Shown here: positions 1 through 8,183 of the stretch, in pieces
How positions within the stretch are numbered: the stretch's first letter is position 1
How the letters are laid out: every line of letters begins with the position of its first letter
Origin: Nitrosarchaeum sp.
GTDB taxonomy: Archaea; Thermoproteota; Nitrososphaeria; Nitrososphaerales; Nitrosopumilaceae
Direction of reading: 5' to 3'
DNA length: 64,000 nt
NCBI GenBank assembly: GCA_003569705.1
Contig: BGOU01000007.1
Location: 186,001 to 250,000 of the forward strand
Program-made: the position numbers and the translations under genes
The notes under the pieces: generated by a model
What the model saw: the letters and a program-made list of their open reading frames with translations, nothing else
What the model was told of the DNA's origin: nothing
The model's database searches: none

Positions 1-261
1 AAAGAAGAAAGACAATCAATAATGGATGAACATATCGAAGTTAGTAAAAAATATCCGCAAATTATTCTAAACACAACATATTCTTTTGGAATTCATGATG
101 AGGATTTCATGTTAGCATTTGAAGTAGATCAAATTAGAGATTTTCAAGATTTGATAATGGATTTGAGAGAAACTAGAGTTTCAAGATATGTCCAAAAAGA
201 TACGCCGATGATCGTGTGTGTTAAAAAAGACATCATTCCTCTGATAGGAAGTCTTGGCTAG
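1..261 (+). CDS. HemQ/chlorite dismutase-family protein, 5' truncated by window edge
   Basis: The reading frame is open from base 1, so the ATG at 22 is probably internal and this is the C-terminal end of a longer protein. The visible 86 residues match my memory of the C-terminus of chlorite-dismutase/HemQ proteins: a 'MDEH...KYP' segment, then 'YSFG..DEDF.LAFE.D...DF.DL.M.LRET..SRY...DTP....' and a final short helix. HemQ-type proteins decarboxylate coproheme to haem b in the cytoplasm. Nearby genes for siroheme and haem precursors (2.1-6.2 kb) support a haem role, but a Cld-fold protein of other function cannot be excluded because the haem-ligand region is outside the window. The stop overlaps the next start by one base (TAGTG), so the two are probably co-transcribed. 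Confidence 0.7.
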   Translation, partial: KEERQSIMDEHIEVSKKYPQIILNTTYSFGIHDEDFMLAFEVDQIRDFQDLIMDLRETRVSRYVQKDTPMIVCVKKDIIPLIGSLG

Positions 262-806
262 TGGAGTCACTAAAAGAGTGGGCAACAGTAATCAATGCTC
301 TAGAAAACGGTGATCAGACAGTTCTTCTAAGAAAAGGAGGGATATTGGATGTGGCGTCAGGTTTTAGAATCGAATCAAAAAAATTTCTATTGTTTCCCAC
401 ACAAGAGCATCAAGAGTATAATCACATAAAGCCGCAATTTCACAATTATCTTGAACAAGTAAAATCAAATCCACCAAAAAATGGATTTAATAGAATTACA
501 TCATATGCTGAGGTATTAGCAGATGCAGATATTTTATCAGAGGAGACCATCAAGAGATTATCATCATTTCATATTTGGAGTGATTCATATATCAATGAAA
601 GAAGAAATTGGAAACCAGAAAATCCCATGAAAGCAGTGTTTTTAAAAGTCTATAAAATCCCGGAATTCAATACGCCTCTAAAATCAGAGTATCAGGGTTG
701 CAAATCTTGGATAAACATAAATGAAGAAATTCCAATTGGAGAAGCAGTTTTGAGCGATTCGAAAATAGAATTAAAACTAAATGAATTCAAGGAAATAGTA
801 AAATGA
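261..806 (+). CDS. DUF1802 family protein
   Basis: This 181-residue protein starts with GTG that shares its first base with the previous stop codon. The N-terminus (LKEWATVINALENGDQTVLL, then RKGG) and the following 'F.LFPT.EHQ' match the DUF1802 family as I remember it. The family has no assigned biochemical role. The body has a conserved Trp-rich middle part and a 'KSWINI' segment. It ends in an ATGA overlap with the aldo/keto reductase, so it sits in a three-gene operon behind the HemQ-like gene. No membrane segments or metal motifs are visible. Family call moderately sure; function unknown. Confidence 0.6.
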   Translation: MESLKEWATVINALENGDQTVLLRKGGILDVASGFRIESKKFLLFPTQEHQEYNHIKPQFHNYLEQVKSNPPKNGFNRITSYAEVLADADILSEETIKRLSSFHIWSDSYINERRNWKPENPMKAVFLKVYKIPEFNTPLKSEYQGCKSWININEEIPIGEAVLSDSKIELKLNEFKEIVK

Positions 807-1798
807 AATACAAAACATTAGGAAAAAGTGGAATCAAGGTATCAGAAATAGGATTTGGCGCATGGACTATTGGTCTTGACTGGTGGGGTAAGAAAATTGA
901 AGAAGATGAAGCAAAACGTATGCTTAAAAAAGCATATGATTTAGGAATTAACTTTTTTGAAACAGCTGATATGTACGGTAAAGGAATAAGCGAGAAACTC
1001 ATTGGTCAAGTATTCAAAGGAATGAGAGACGAGGTAGTTATTTCAACAAAATACGGTTATGATTTTTCAAAAGTGGAGCAAATAGGTCACACAGAATTAC
1101 CTCAAAGTTTTGAACCGGAATTTACAAGAAAAGCACTTGATGCATCACTAGAGAGATTACAAACAGATTATGTCGATTCATACGGAATGCACAATCCAAA
1201 ATTAAAGCACATTAGAAATGATGCTACTTTCGATATGTTTGATAAATTGATTCAAGAAGGAAAGATAAAATCATCACAAGTTGCACTCGGTCCAGCAATA
1301 GGATGGACACAGGAAGGATTAGAAGCAATGGAAAGAAAAAGTGTTTCAGCAGTACAAACGGTTTACAATATTTTAGAGCAGACACCTGGAAATGAGTTAA
1401 TAGAAAAAGCAGAAAAACAAAATGTCGGAATTCTAGTCAGAGTTCCAGATGCATCTGGAATTCTAACAGGTAAAGTAAAGGCAGAAACAGTAATTCCAAG
1501 CAATGATCATAGAAAAGACAGAAAACAAGAATGGAGACAAGAGGCATTACAAAAAGTAGAACAAATTAGACCCATTGCGGAGCGTAACGGCTTGAACATT
1601 ACAGAATTTGCAATAAAATTCATCTTGTCAAAAAAGTCAATTGCGTCAGTTTTACCCACAGTTGTAAGTGTGGAAGAAATTGAAACGTTTGCCACAATAT
1701 CAGACGGAAAATATCTAAATTCTTCAGATATGAAAGAAATAGATGAGATATACAACACTTGGCCCTCATACGAATTAAAAGCAACTCAAGCAAATTAG
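803..1798 (+). CDS. aldo/keto reductase
   Basis: This 331-residue protein is a cytoplasmic (beta/alpha)8-barrel NADPH-dependent oxidoreductase of the aldo/keto reductase superfamily. The N-terminus 'YKTLGKSGIKVSEIGFG.W' and the segment 'FFETADMYGKGISEKLIG' carry the conserved Asp and catalytic Tyr. 'VVISTKYG' supplies the catalytic Lys strand, and a Met-His-Asn (YGMHNP) stretch takes the place of the usual catalytic His region. The C-terminal NADP-binding part ('SVLPTVVSVEEIE') is intact. It overlaps the DUF1802 gene by ATGA and is the last large gene of that operon. The natural substrate cannot be read from sequence. Confidence 0.88.
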   Translation: MKYKTLGKSGIKVSEIGFGAWTIGLDWWGKKIEEDEAKRMLKKAYDLGINFFETADMYGKGISEKLIGQVFKGMRDEVVISTKYGYDFSKVEQIGHTELPQSFEPEFTRKALDASLERLQTDYVDSYGMHNPKLKHIRNDATFDMFDKLIQEGKIKSSQVALGPAIGWTQEGLEAMERKSVSAVQTVYNILEQTPGNELIEKAEKQNVGILVRVPDASGILTGKVKAETVIPSNDHRKDRKQEWRQEALQKVEQIRPIAERNGLNITEFAIKFILSKKSIASVLPTVVSVEEIETFATISDGKYLNSSDMKEIDEIYNTWPSYELKATQAN

Positions 1799-1805
1799 TT
1801 TTCAG

Positions 1806-1928
1806 ATGGACAAATCAATAGATGTCATTAAGACATTAGACATTATTGAAGGAATGAAACTTGCAAAAATTGGAGATTATAAAAAATGGAATGCAATAAT
1901 TAAAAAAATAAAAATAAAGAGGACTTGA
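1806..1928 (+). CDS. 40-residue small protein
   Basis: A short frame begins with ATG eight bases after the aldo/keto reductase stop and ends with TGA that overlaps the TTG start of the next gene (TTGA). It encodes a basic helical peptide (MDKSIDVIKTLDIIEGMKLA... ending KIKIKRT). The tight spacing on both sides is the main reason to believe it is translated as part of the operon. No family is recognised; it could be a non-coding spacer. Confidence 0.4.
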   Translation: MDKSIDVIKTLDIIEGMKLAKIGDYKKWNAIIKKIKIKRT

Positions 1929-2143
1929 ATCCATCAGATTTAGAGTATTTTTCAAACATAACTAGAATTTACAAGGATTCAAACATAACTAGCAGGAGTA
2001 AAGTATATCATGCAAAATTATCAGATCATGATGAAAAACCAGCATGCAAAATTTGTGGTGAAAATTCAGCATATTATTGCAACATGAATGATCAATACTT
2101 TTGTACGATTCATGTTGTAGGACACGATGAAAATGAATTTTAA
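1925..2143 (+). CDS. small zinc-binding protein
   Basis: A 72-residue protein from a TTG start coupled to the preceding stop. The C-terminal half holds 'CKICGENSAYYC' followed by a further Cys and two His (FCTIHVVGH), a compact treble-clef or B-box-like zinc site. The N-terminal part contains a repeated 'SNIT' motif. Such small Cys/His proteins are common in this lineage and usually of unknown role. It ends four bases into the convergent AhbAB gene. A later start is possible, but there is no ATG before the zinc site. Confidence 0.6.
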   Translation: MNPSDLEYFSNITRIYKDSNITSRSKVYHAKLSDHDEKPACKICGENSAYYCNMNDQYFCTIHVVGHDENEF

Positions 2144-3183
2144 GATACAGGAATTGTTTCTTCTAGAGTGAAATTATTTTCAACAAAATATTCTACCCTG
2201 GTCTTTTTAAATTCACGTGTACTAAACAATATTTTATAATCATCAATGTTGATTTGATTTTGGATTGTTTTTGTCATCTCTCCTGCTTCCTCTTCAGATT
2301 TACAGTGAATCATAGAAAATACACTATATGGCCAATCAGGATATGTTGGCCTTTGATAACAATGACTTACTTGTGGAAAAGCACCTAATTTTGAACCTAC
2401 CTCGGAAATTCTATCATCAGGTACATTCCAAACAATCATTCCATTTGCTGTAAAGCCAACCTCCCTATGTCGTAAAATTGCAGCAAATCTTCGCATCACT
2501 CCAATGTCTTCATAGTATTTCAGTTTCTCAAATAATTCATCTTCAGTAAATCCCAATTTTGTTGCAGAATTTAGAAACGGTCTATCGGTAATTTCCATAT
2601 CTTTTTGCATCTCACGAATAAACTCCTTATCTTGTTCGGTGGGAACAAATTTTATATTTTTAATTTCTTTTTTTTCTTCGGTTGGAGCAACATCATGTTT
2701 TTTTTCATCAACCATATCTAATTTTACTCCAATCTTGAATAATTGAATAGTTGGCAACATTCTAACTTTTTTAATTCCTTTCAATACAGAAAATTTGTCC
2801 ACCTCAGTCTTCAAATCAGAGCCAGGGGGTACTGCCAAAGTAAACCAGAGATTAAACTGGTGATCTCGCTCATAATTATGACTTACACCAGGATGACGAT
2901 TAATTTGATTTGCCACGTATTCTAATTTATCAGATTCAATCTCCATTGCAACCAAGGAACTCTTGTAACCAAGACGTCTTGTATCAAATATTGCACTTAG
3001 TTGTCGCAATACTCCAATTTTTTTAAGATTGATTAAACGTTCTTTAATAATTTCAGGAGAAGTTCCAAATTTTTTTGCAATATCGTCAAAAGGTTTTGGA
3101 GTGAGAGGGAAAGTCCATTGAATCTCATTGAGAATTTCTTTATCCAGATCATCAATGGATTGAGTCAATACACCAGTAACCAC
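2140..3183 (-). CDS. ahbAB: fused siroheme decarboxylase (AhbA-AhbB type)
   Basis: This 347-residue protein consists of two Lrp/AsnC-like halves (about 8-160 and 180-340), each with a winged helix and a ferredoxin-like domain. The first half has 'HPGVSHNYERDHQFNLWFTL' and the second 'VSHCYQRPTYPDWPYSVF' plus 'MIHCKS', which are the signatures of the two siroheme decarboxylase subunits (AhbA/AhbB, NirD/NirL). These remove the C12 and C18 acetate carboxyls of siroheme to give 12,18-didecarboxysiroheme. In most organisms the two are separate genes. The neighbouring precorrin-2 dehydrogenase, hemA and hemB, divergent from it, support the assignment over a plain Lrp regulator. Confidence 0.85.
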   Translation of the reverse strand: MVTGVLTQSIDDLDKEILNEIQWTFPLTPKPFDDIAKKFGTSPEIIKERLINLKKIGVLRQLSAIFDTRRLGYKSSLVAMEIESDKLEYVANQINRHPGVSHNYERDHQFNLWFTLAVPPGSDLKTEVDKFSVLKGIKKVRMLPTIQLFKIGVKLDMVDEKKHDVAPTEEKKEIKNIKFVPTEQDKEFIREMQKDMEITDRPFLNSATKLGFTEDELFEKLKYYEDIGVMRRFAAILRHREVGFTANGMIVWNVPDDRISEVGSKLGAFPQVSHCYQRPTYPDWPYSVFSMIHCKSEEEAGEMTKTIQNQINIDDYKILFSTREFKKTRVEYFVENNFTLEETIPVS

Positions 3184-3262
3184 TTCATATAATTAAAAAT
3201 GTAGCTAGAATGTTACGCATCGAGTTTGAATCTATAAATAGAAACTTTTGTCCCTTTGATCG

Positions 3263-3916
3263 GTGATAATTCATCTAAATCTACAAGGTAGATTAGTCAT
3301 TGTTATTGGGGGTGGAAATGAAGCTCTAAAGAGAATTAATTCATTACTAGAAGAGAAGTGTCAGATTCTAGTAATCAGTAATGAGTTAAACAGTCAAATA
3401 AAAACACTAGTAAAAAGCAAAAAAATAAAATTCAAAAAACAGAAAATTCAAAATTCAGATATTCTTTCAATTTACAAGCCATACATGGTAATCACAACAA
3501 CAAATGATAAAAAATTAAATCAAAAAATAATTAACGATGCAAAAAATAAAAAGATTATTGCATATAGCTCAGACAATCCAGAGTTGAGTGATTTTGCAAA
3601 TCCTGCAATTATAGATTTTGAAAATACAATTAAGATAGCAATTTTTACGGGTGGTAAAAGTCCAGCCATGTCAAAAAAGTTGAGAATAGAATCTGAAAAA
3701 ATATTCAAAAAAATAATCACTAAAGAAGATATCAGTCAGATAAAAATTCAAAATATCGCAAGAGAACATGCTAAAAACACGATCTCAACTCAAAATGAGA
3801 GAAAAATGTATCTGAGCAGCATTATGGGCGATAAAGAGATTAAACGGTTAATAAAAGATGGGCAGTTGAAGAGAGCTGAAAAGCGAGCCATTACAATATT
3901 GAGGAATTGGAAATGA
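3263..3916 (+). CDS. precorrin-2 dehydrogenase / sirohydrochlorin ferrochelatase (Met8/CysG-N type)
   Basis: This 217-residue protein has an N-terminal Rossmann fold, with a GxGxxA-like loop in 'VIVIGGGNEALKRI', and a later 'FTGGKSPAMSKKLR' segment typical of the Met8/CysG N-terminal domain. It oxidises precorrin-2 to sirohydrochlorin with NAD+ and may insert iron to give siroheme. The start is GTG at 3263; there is no in-frame ATG before the nucleotide-binding loop. It overlaps hemA by ATGA, so the two are coupled. Its product feeds the divergent AhbAB decarboxylase. Confidence 0.82.
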   Translation: MIIHLNLQGRLVIVIGGGNEALKRINSLLEEKCQILVISNELNSQIKTLVKSKKIKFKKQKIQNSDILSIYKPYMVITTTNDKKLNQKIINDAKNKKIIAYSSDNPELSDFANPAIIDFENTIKIAIFTGGKSPAMSKKLRIESEKIFKKIITKEDISQIKIQNIAREHAKNTISTQNERKMYLSSIMGDKEIKRLIKDGQLKRAEKRAITILRNWK

Positions 3917-5178
3917 ACCAAAACATAATTAATGCACGTGTTACTTTTCGTAATTCACCTATTCATATTCTTGAAAGATTTACCATAAGAGATTTAGAAA
4001 GTGCATATACACAATTCAAAGAACATTCAGGTTTAGATGAATGTGTCATCATTCAAACTTGTAACAGAATAGAATTATTTGGCAAAGCAAAAAATTACGA
4101 CATTAACAAAATTAAAAAAACTTGGGCTTCACTGACAGGTTTAGAAGAAGAAGCTTTTGAAGAAAATATGGAATTTGTAGAAAATGGAGAAGCATTGCAT
4201 CATTTACTAAAACTCACATCAGGATTAGATTCAATGGTAGTAGGAGAAGAGCAAATTCTAGGTCAGATAAAAAACTCTATCACGTCAGCTAGAAATGCAA
4301 AAGCATCAGGCCAACACCTTAACAATTTATTTGACAAAGCAATTCGAATCGGAACCAGAATTAGAAATTCCACTGGAATTAACCGTGGCGGAATTTCAGT
4401 AGGATCAATGGCGGTGAAATTAGCAGAGGAGAACATTGATGAGTTAAAACTAAAGAAAATTCTGTTAATTGGAACCGGTGAAGTGTCAACGCTTGTTGCA
4501 AAATCACTTGGGCGTAGAGGATACGATTTTGTGGTAACTAGTAGGACAATTGGCAGGTCTCAAGCGTTTTGTGAAACTATGGGAGGAAGACCGGTAAAAT
4601 TTGAAGAGGTTCTAACAGGATTTGAAAATTATGATGTTTTGTTTGTTGCCACAACTGCTCCTTACTTCCTAGTTACTCAAGAGAGAATAATAAAAGCGAT
4701 GCAAGGAAAGAAAAACGGAATGATGATTCTGGATTTATCAAATCCAAGAACAGTCGATGAGAAAGTTGCAATAATAGGAGGAGTGAAATTAATGAATTTG
4801 GATCAGATTGCAGAAATGGTTGAAAAAAATATGAAATCACGATTAGACAAGGTAAAAAGTGTTGAAAATATAATTAGTGAGGAATTAACTGTACTAGAGG
4901 CTTCAATGAAAAGATTAGATGCAGAACCACTTGTAAAAGATGTATTCAAAAATATTGATTCACTACGAGAAAAGGAATTGCAAAAAGCACTTCAGATGCT
5001 TAATGAAAAAGATGAGAAAAAAATCAAAATCATAGAAGAGCTAACAAAAGCAGTTGTAGAAAGTATTGTTTCAACACCTATGAATAATATTCGCAAGGCA
5101 TCAGAACAAGGCATGCCAGACATTATTGAAATAGCAAGTAAATTATTTGACTATAAAAAACAGAATGAATTAGACTAA
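3913..5178 (+). CDS. hemA: glutamyl-tRNA reductase
   Basis: This is a 421-residue protein that reduces glutamyl-tRNA(Glu) to glutamate-1-semialdehyde, the first step of C5 haem synthesis. Visible motifs are the catalytic Cys in 'QTCNRIELF', the catalytic-domain block 'GLDSMVVGEEQILGQIK', the NADPH-binding loop 'LLIGTGEVSTL' and a C-terminal dimerisation helix region. I prefer ATG 3913 over the TTG at 3907 because it forms an ATGA overlap with the preceding stop and has GAGG eight bases upstream. Its partner hemL is at 37.7-39.0 kb. Confidence 0.95.
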   Translation: MNQNIINARVTFRNSPIHILERFTIRDLESAYTQFKEHSGLDECVIIQTCNRIELFGKAKNYDINKIKKTWASLTGLEEEAFEENMEFVENGEALHHLLKLTSGLDSMVVGEEQILGQIKNSITSARNAKASGQHLNNLFDKAIRIGTRIRNSTGINRGGISVGSMAVKLAEENIDELKLKKILLIGTGEVSTLVAKSLGRRGYDFVVTSRTIGRSQAFCETMGGRPVKFEEVLTGFENYDVLFVATTAPYFLVTQERIIKAMQGKKNGMMILDLSNPRTVDEKVAIIGGVKLMNLDQIAEMVEKNMKSRLDKVKSVENIISEELTVLEASMKRLDAEPLVKDVFKNIDSLREKELQKALQMLNEKDEKKIKIIEELTKAVVESIVSTPMNNIRKASEQGMPDIIEIASKLFDYKKQNELD

Positions 5179-5209
5179 GATTATATCTTACCAAGAATGA
5201 ATTTTGATA

Positions 5210-6190
5210 ATGTCATTTCCAACTAGACGTCTTCGTAGATTACGAACCTCTGAAAAAATGCGAGAATTAATTCAAGAAACCACTTTAACTTCAAGAGATC
5301 TAATCTGTCCAGTGTTCGTTCAAGAAGATCTAAAATTCAGAATCAAAGTTGAATCAATGTCAGAAATTGAGAGATTACCTCTAGAAGACATCAGTGATGA
5401 AGTAGGTACGATTTCAGATTTGAACATTCCATCTATCATGTTATTTGGAATTCCTACAAAGAAAGACGATGCAGGCACTTCAGCATTTGACGATAATGGA
5501 ATTGTTCAAAAAGCAATTTCACAAATTAGAAAAAATTTTGGAGATAAAATAGTAATTATGGCAGATGTCTGTCTATGTCAATTTACATCTACGGGTCATT
5601 GTGGAATTATCAAAGGAGATAAAATCGATAACGATTCTAGTCTGGAAACATTAGCAAAGATTGCAGTTAGTCAAGCAAAAGCAGGCGTAGATACAGTTTC
5701 TCCCTCTGCAATGATGGATGGTCAGGTAGCAGCAATAAGAAAGGCATTAGATGATGAGGGATTTACAGATGTCTCAATAATGTCACATTCAGCAAAACAT
5801 CGTTCATCGTTTTATGCACCTTTTAGAGACGCAGCAGAATGTGCACCAAAATTCGGAGACAGAAAGACATACCAGGTTCCATTTACAAATGCGCGAGAAG
5901 CAATGATGGAAGTTGAAACAGACATCAATGAAGGGGTAGACATTGTTATGATCAAACCAGCTTTAGCATATTTAGATTTGATAGCAGAAACTAGAAGAAG
6001 ATTCAACGTTCCAATTGCAGCATACAGTGTTTCTGGTGAATATGCACTGGTAAAAGGCGCTGCAAAACAAGGATGGATAAATGAGAAAGACATTACAGAA
6101 GAAATACTATACTGCATTAAACGAGCTGGTGCTGACATGATTGTAACGTACTTTGCAAAATCAGCAGCAAAGTTTCTTCAAAAATCATGA
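5210..6190 (+). CDS. hemB: delta-aminolevulinic acid dehydratase (porphobilinogen synthase)
   Basis: A 326-residue TIM-barrel enzyme joining two 5-aminolevulinate molecules into porphobilinogen. The zinc-type metal site is visible as 'DVCLCQFTSTGHCG' with three Cys. The Schiff-base lysines lie in 'SHSAKHRSSFYAPFRDA' and 'DIVMIKPALAYLD'. I place the start at ATG 5210 (MSFPTRRLRRLR...) rather than the in-frame TTG 5204, as this matches the family N-terminus. It follows hemA by 31 bases and overlaps the next small gene by ATGA. Confidence 0.95.
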   Translation: MSFPTRRLRRLRTSEKMRELIQETTLTSRDLICPVFVQEDLKFRIKVESMSEIERLPLEDISDEVGTISDLNIPSIMLFGIPTKKDDAGTSAFDDNGIVQKAISQIRKNFGDKIVIMADVCLCQFTSTGHCGIIKGDKIDNDSSLETLAKIAVSQAKAGVDTVSPSAMMDGQVAAIRKALDDEGFTDVSIMSHSAKHRSSFYAPFRDAAECAPKFGDRKTYQVPFTNAREAMMEVETDINEGVDIVMIKPALAYLDLIAETRRRFNVPIAAYSVSGEYALVKGAAKQGWINEKDITEEILYCIKRAGADMIVTYFAKSAAKFLQKS

Positions 6191-6498
6191 GAAACGACGA
6201 GCGTTTTGAGATAGAAAGGGCTTTTGATTTACTACCTCATATTGTAGGTTCTAGTTGGGCAGTGATTTGGTTTAGATTAAATAAAATAAAAGAGCCCACT
6301 CGAGAAGAATATAGAAAAAAAGTTCTAGATTACATCAAAATGATGGAACCTGTTTTTGAATCATATCAAGCAGATGAGAAATTTTCAGAGATAATAAAAT
6401 ACATTCAGACAAGAAAACAAGAAGAGTATGAAAAAATCACATCGGGTTTGAATAAAGAAGTCGAAAAGAGATACGATAGATATGTAGATTATGGATAA
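6187..6498 (+). CDS. hypothetical protein in hem operon
   Basis: This 103-residue soluble, charged, mostly helical protein is coupled to hemB by an ATGA overlap. It has a hydrophobic Trp-containing helix near residue 20 (GSSWAVIWFRLN) and a long charged C-terminal helix region. No family is recognised. Co-transcription with hemB hints at a role connected to haem synthesis, but nothing in the sequence shows which. Confidence 0.6.
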   Translation: MRNDERFEIERAFDLLPHIVGSSWAVIWFRLNKIKEPTREEYRKKVLDYIKMMEPVFESYQADEKFSEIIKYIQTRKQEEYEKITSGLNKEVEKRYDRYVDYG

Positions 6499-6546
6499 AA
6501 GGCATATTTTTCTAAAAAATTAAAATAAAAAATAAGAAAAAAGAGA

Positions 6547-7443
6547 CTATTGGAGATTCAACGGAATAGTTGCACTTCCCCATGGTTCTGAAATTCTAAA
6601 GACATAATCTTTTGCAGGATCATAGATGAATTTTGTTGAGCCAGGTATTGGTATCATAGGACCAAATAACATGGTGAATTCTCTTGCTTTTCCTGGAGTT
6701 AGAACAATGTTTCCGTTTGTAAAGTCATTTGTAGAATAGTGAAATACATCTTTACCATTCCAAACATCATAGTTACAGAAGGCTGGACCAGTACAGAACA
6801 AAGAGATGTTATCAGTAGAACCGGTATTTTTAACAAGCATTTTAATTGTTAAAAGTGCCTGTCCGGTTGGACTAATCTCAAATTCAGCACCTGGAAAATA
6901 ATAGGTTGCTGAACCAACGACATATTGAGTAGATTTTTGTTCGTACTCATATTCGGTGATTTTCAACTTTGCTTTGTCTACGCAATCATATCTAGCATAT
7001 GACTGAAAAATGTCTTTACACTTGTCAAGATCTGCTTGAAGTTCTACAAGTCTAGAACCATCAGATGTAGTTTTTGGAGCAGAGTCAGGAGATTTTGATT
7101 CAGATGTAGGTAATGAGATCACTCCGGTCTTAATTAAATGCTGAATACCATTTATGAACTCAGTATCAGTGATTGTACCGTCTGCCCACCAACCTGCATT
7201 GTTTTTTACCCAAGCTGGAACAGATTGAGATTTTTCTGCAGAGACTGCAGTTGGAGGAATTACGATAATACCGTCTTTTATCAGAAATTGTATTCCTTGA
7301 ATAAATTCAGATTCAGATATCGTACCGTCTGCCCACCAACCTGCATTGTTCTTTACCCAAGCTGGAACTCCTTCTGCGTTAACAAATGGAGTTATTGATC
7401 CAACAAGGAAGATTGTCGCTATTGTGACAATTGTTGTTTTCAT
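6547..7443 (-). CDS. secreted protein with two Trp-rich PAWVKNNAGWW repeats
   Basis: A 298-residue protein with an N-terminal signal peptide (MKTTIVTIATIFLVGSITPFVNA) and two tandem ~45-residue repeats of the form 'PAWVKNNAGWWADGTI...F..GIQ.LIK', followed by a beta-rich C-terminal domain of about 170 residues. The repeat occurs in many thaumarchaeal secreted proteins and has no assigned function. A longer frame reaches 7467, but I choose ATG 7443 because it gives a normal signal peptide and puts the shared upstream TTAGCACTAG-type box 49 bases away, as at the other promoters of this block. Likely located outside the membrane. Confidence 0.75.
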   Translation of the reverse strand: MKTTIVTIATIFLVGSITPFVNAEGVPAWVKNNAGWWADGTISESEFIQGIQFLIKDGIIVIPPTAVSAEKSQSVPAWVKNNAGWWADGTITDTEFINGIQHLIKTGVISLPTSESKSPDSAPKTTSDGSRLVELQADLDKCKDIFQSYARYDCVDKAKLKITEYEYEQKSTQYVVGSATYYFPGAEFEISPTGQALLTIKMLVKNTGSTDNISLFCTGPAFCNYDVWNGKDVFHYSTNDFTNGNIVLTPGKAREFTMLFGPMIPIPGSTKFIYDPAKDYVFRISEPWGSATIPLNLQ

Positions 7444-7474
7444 TATGATGAATTTTGCAATCATCATATTTAAG

Positions 7475-7502
7475 CTGGTGCCAAATGACTATCTAGTGCC
7501 AA
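7475..7502 (-). promoter_or_regulatory. paired TTAGCACTAG-type boxes upstream of the secreted W-repeat gene
   Basis: On the minus strand, TTGGCACTAG (7502-7493) is followed 18 bases on by TTGGCACCAG (7484-7475), then a TATA-like TTAAATATG and the ATG at 7443. The distal copy ends 49 bases before the start. Both copies differ from the consensus by one or two bases. Confidence 0.6.
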
Positions 7503-7536
7503 ATAATGATGATCAAATATCATGAGATGGACAATC

Positions 7537-7546
7537 TAGTGCTAAA
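7537..7546. promoter_or_regulatory. TTAGCACTAG box upstream of DUF1722-photolyase operon
   Basis: An exact copy, read here as CTAGTGCTAA, lies 50 bases before the GTG start of the DUF1722 gene and ahead of a TATA-like TTTTTAAATAAA at about 7567-7578. A five-codon reading frame (7583-7600) lies between TATA and the GTG start and overlaps it. Confidence 0.65.
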
Positions 7547-7596
7547 ATGAATTCAGTATACTCAGATTTTTAAATAAACAACATGAAATTTGAAAA

Positions 7597-8157
7597 GTGA
7601 AGGATAACAATACACAATTTCATGATAGAAATTACAAAATATCAGAAAACGATGTAATAGAATACGTTTTACAACGATTTCAAGAGGTAAAGCACTCAAA
7701 CAAGATTAAAAATCTAGTCACATTTCAAGCCGCAAATAAATACATGATAATGGCGCATGATCAAACAGAGTTAAAAAATCTAGGAACCATAGTTGCCAGT
7801 TACAAAAAAATACCATTTTCAATCATCTTGCAAGAGTATGAAGATCACTTTAGAACTGCTATGACAAAAAAGCCAACAGTAAAAACACATACAAATGTGA
7901 TAATGCATATTTTTGGATATTTTTCAAAATATCTTACTCAAAATGAAAAGCAGTTATTTTTTGAGATGTTAGAACAATTCAGAAAAAATAAAATAACTTT
8001 AGGAAACATGCTCTTGGAAATAAGTTGTACAACATATCGCTTTAACAACACATATCTTGCCAGTCAAACATATTTTTTGTTATATTCAGATGTTCAGCCT
8101 AGAATTTTATTTCAGGCATTAGATAAAAATGGTGTTTCAGAGGAATTCAATTCATAA
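7597..8157 (+). CDS. DUF1722 (YbgA-like) protein
   Basis: This 186-residue protein matches DUF1722: 'NKYMIMAHDQTELKNLGTIVA' followed by 'TNVIMHIFGYFSKYLTQNEKQLFFEMLEQFRKNKITL'. In E. coli the homologous ybgA sits directly upstream of the photolyase gene phr, and the same pairing is seen here, with the photolyase frame eight bases downstream. The biochemical role of DUF1722 is unknown; it is often linked to DNA photorepair. Start GTG 7597 overlaps a five-codon upstream frame (GTGA). A TTAGCACTAG-type box lies 50 bases upstream. Confidence 0.75.
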   Translation: MKDNNTQFHDRNYKISENDVIEYVLQRFQEVKHSNKIKNLVTFQAANKYMIMAHDQTELKNLGTIVASYKKIPFSIILQEYEDHFRTAMTKKPTVKTHTNVIMHIFGYFSKYLTQNEKQLFFEMLEQFRKNKITLGNMLLEISCTTYRFNNTYLASQTYFLLYSDVQPRILFQALDKNGVSEEFNS

Positions 8158-8183
8158 AAACAGCATTGAATTTTAATAAAAAA

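Noticed and set aside
2140-3183. Lrp/AsnC transcription regulator
   Set aside because: Both halves carry siroheme-decarboxylase signatures and the gene sits beside siroheme genes.
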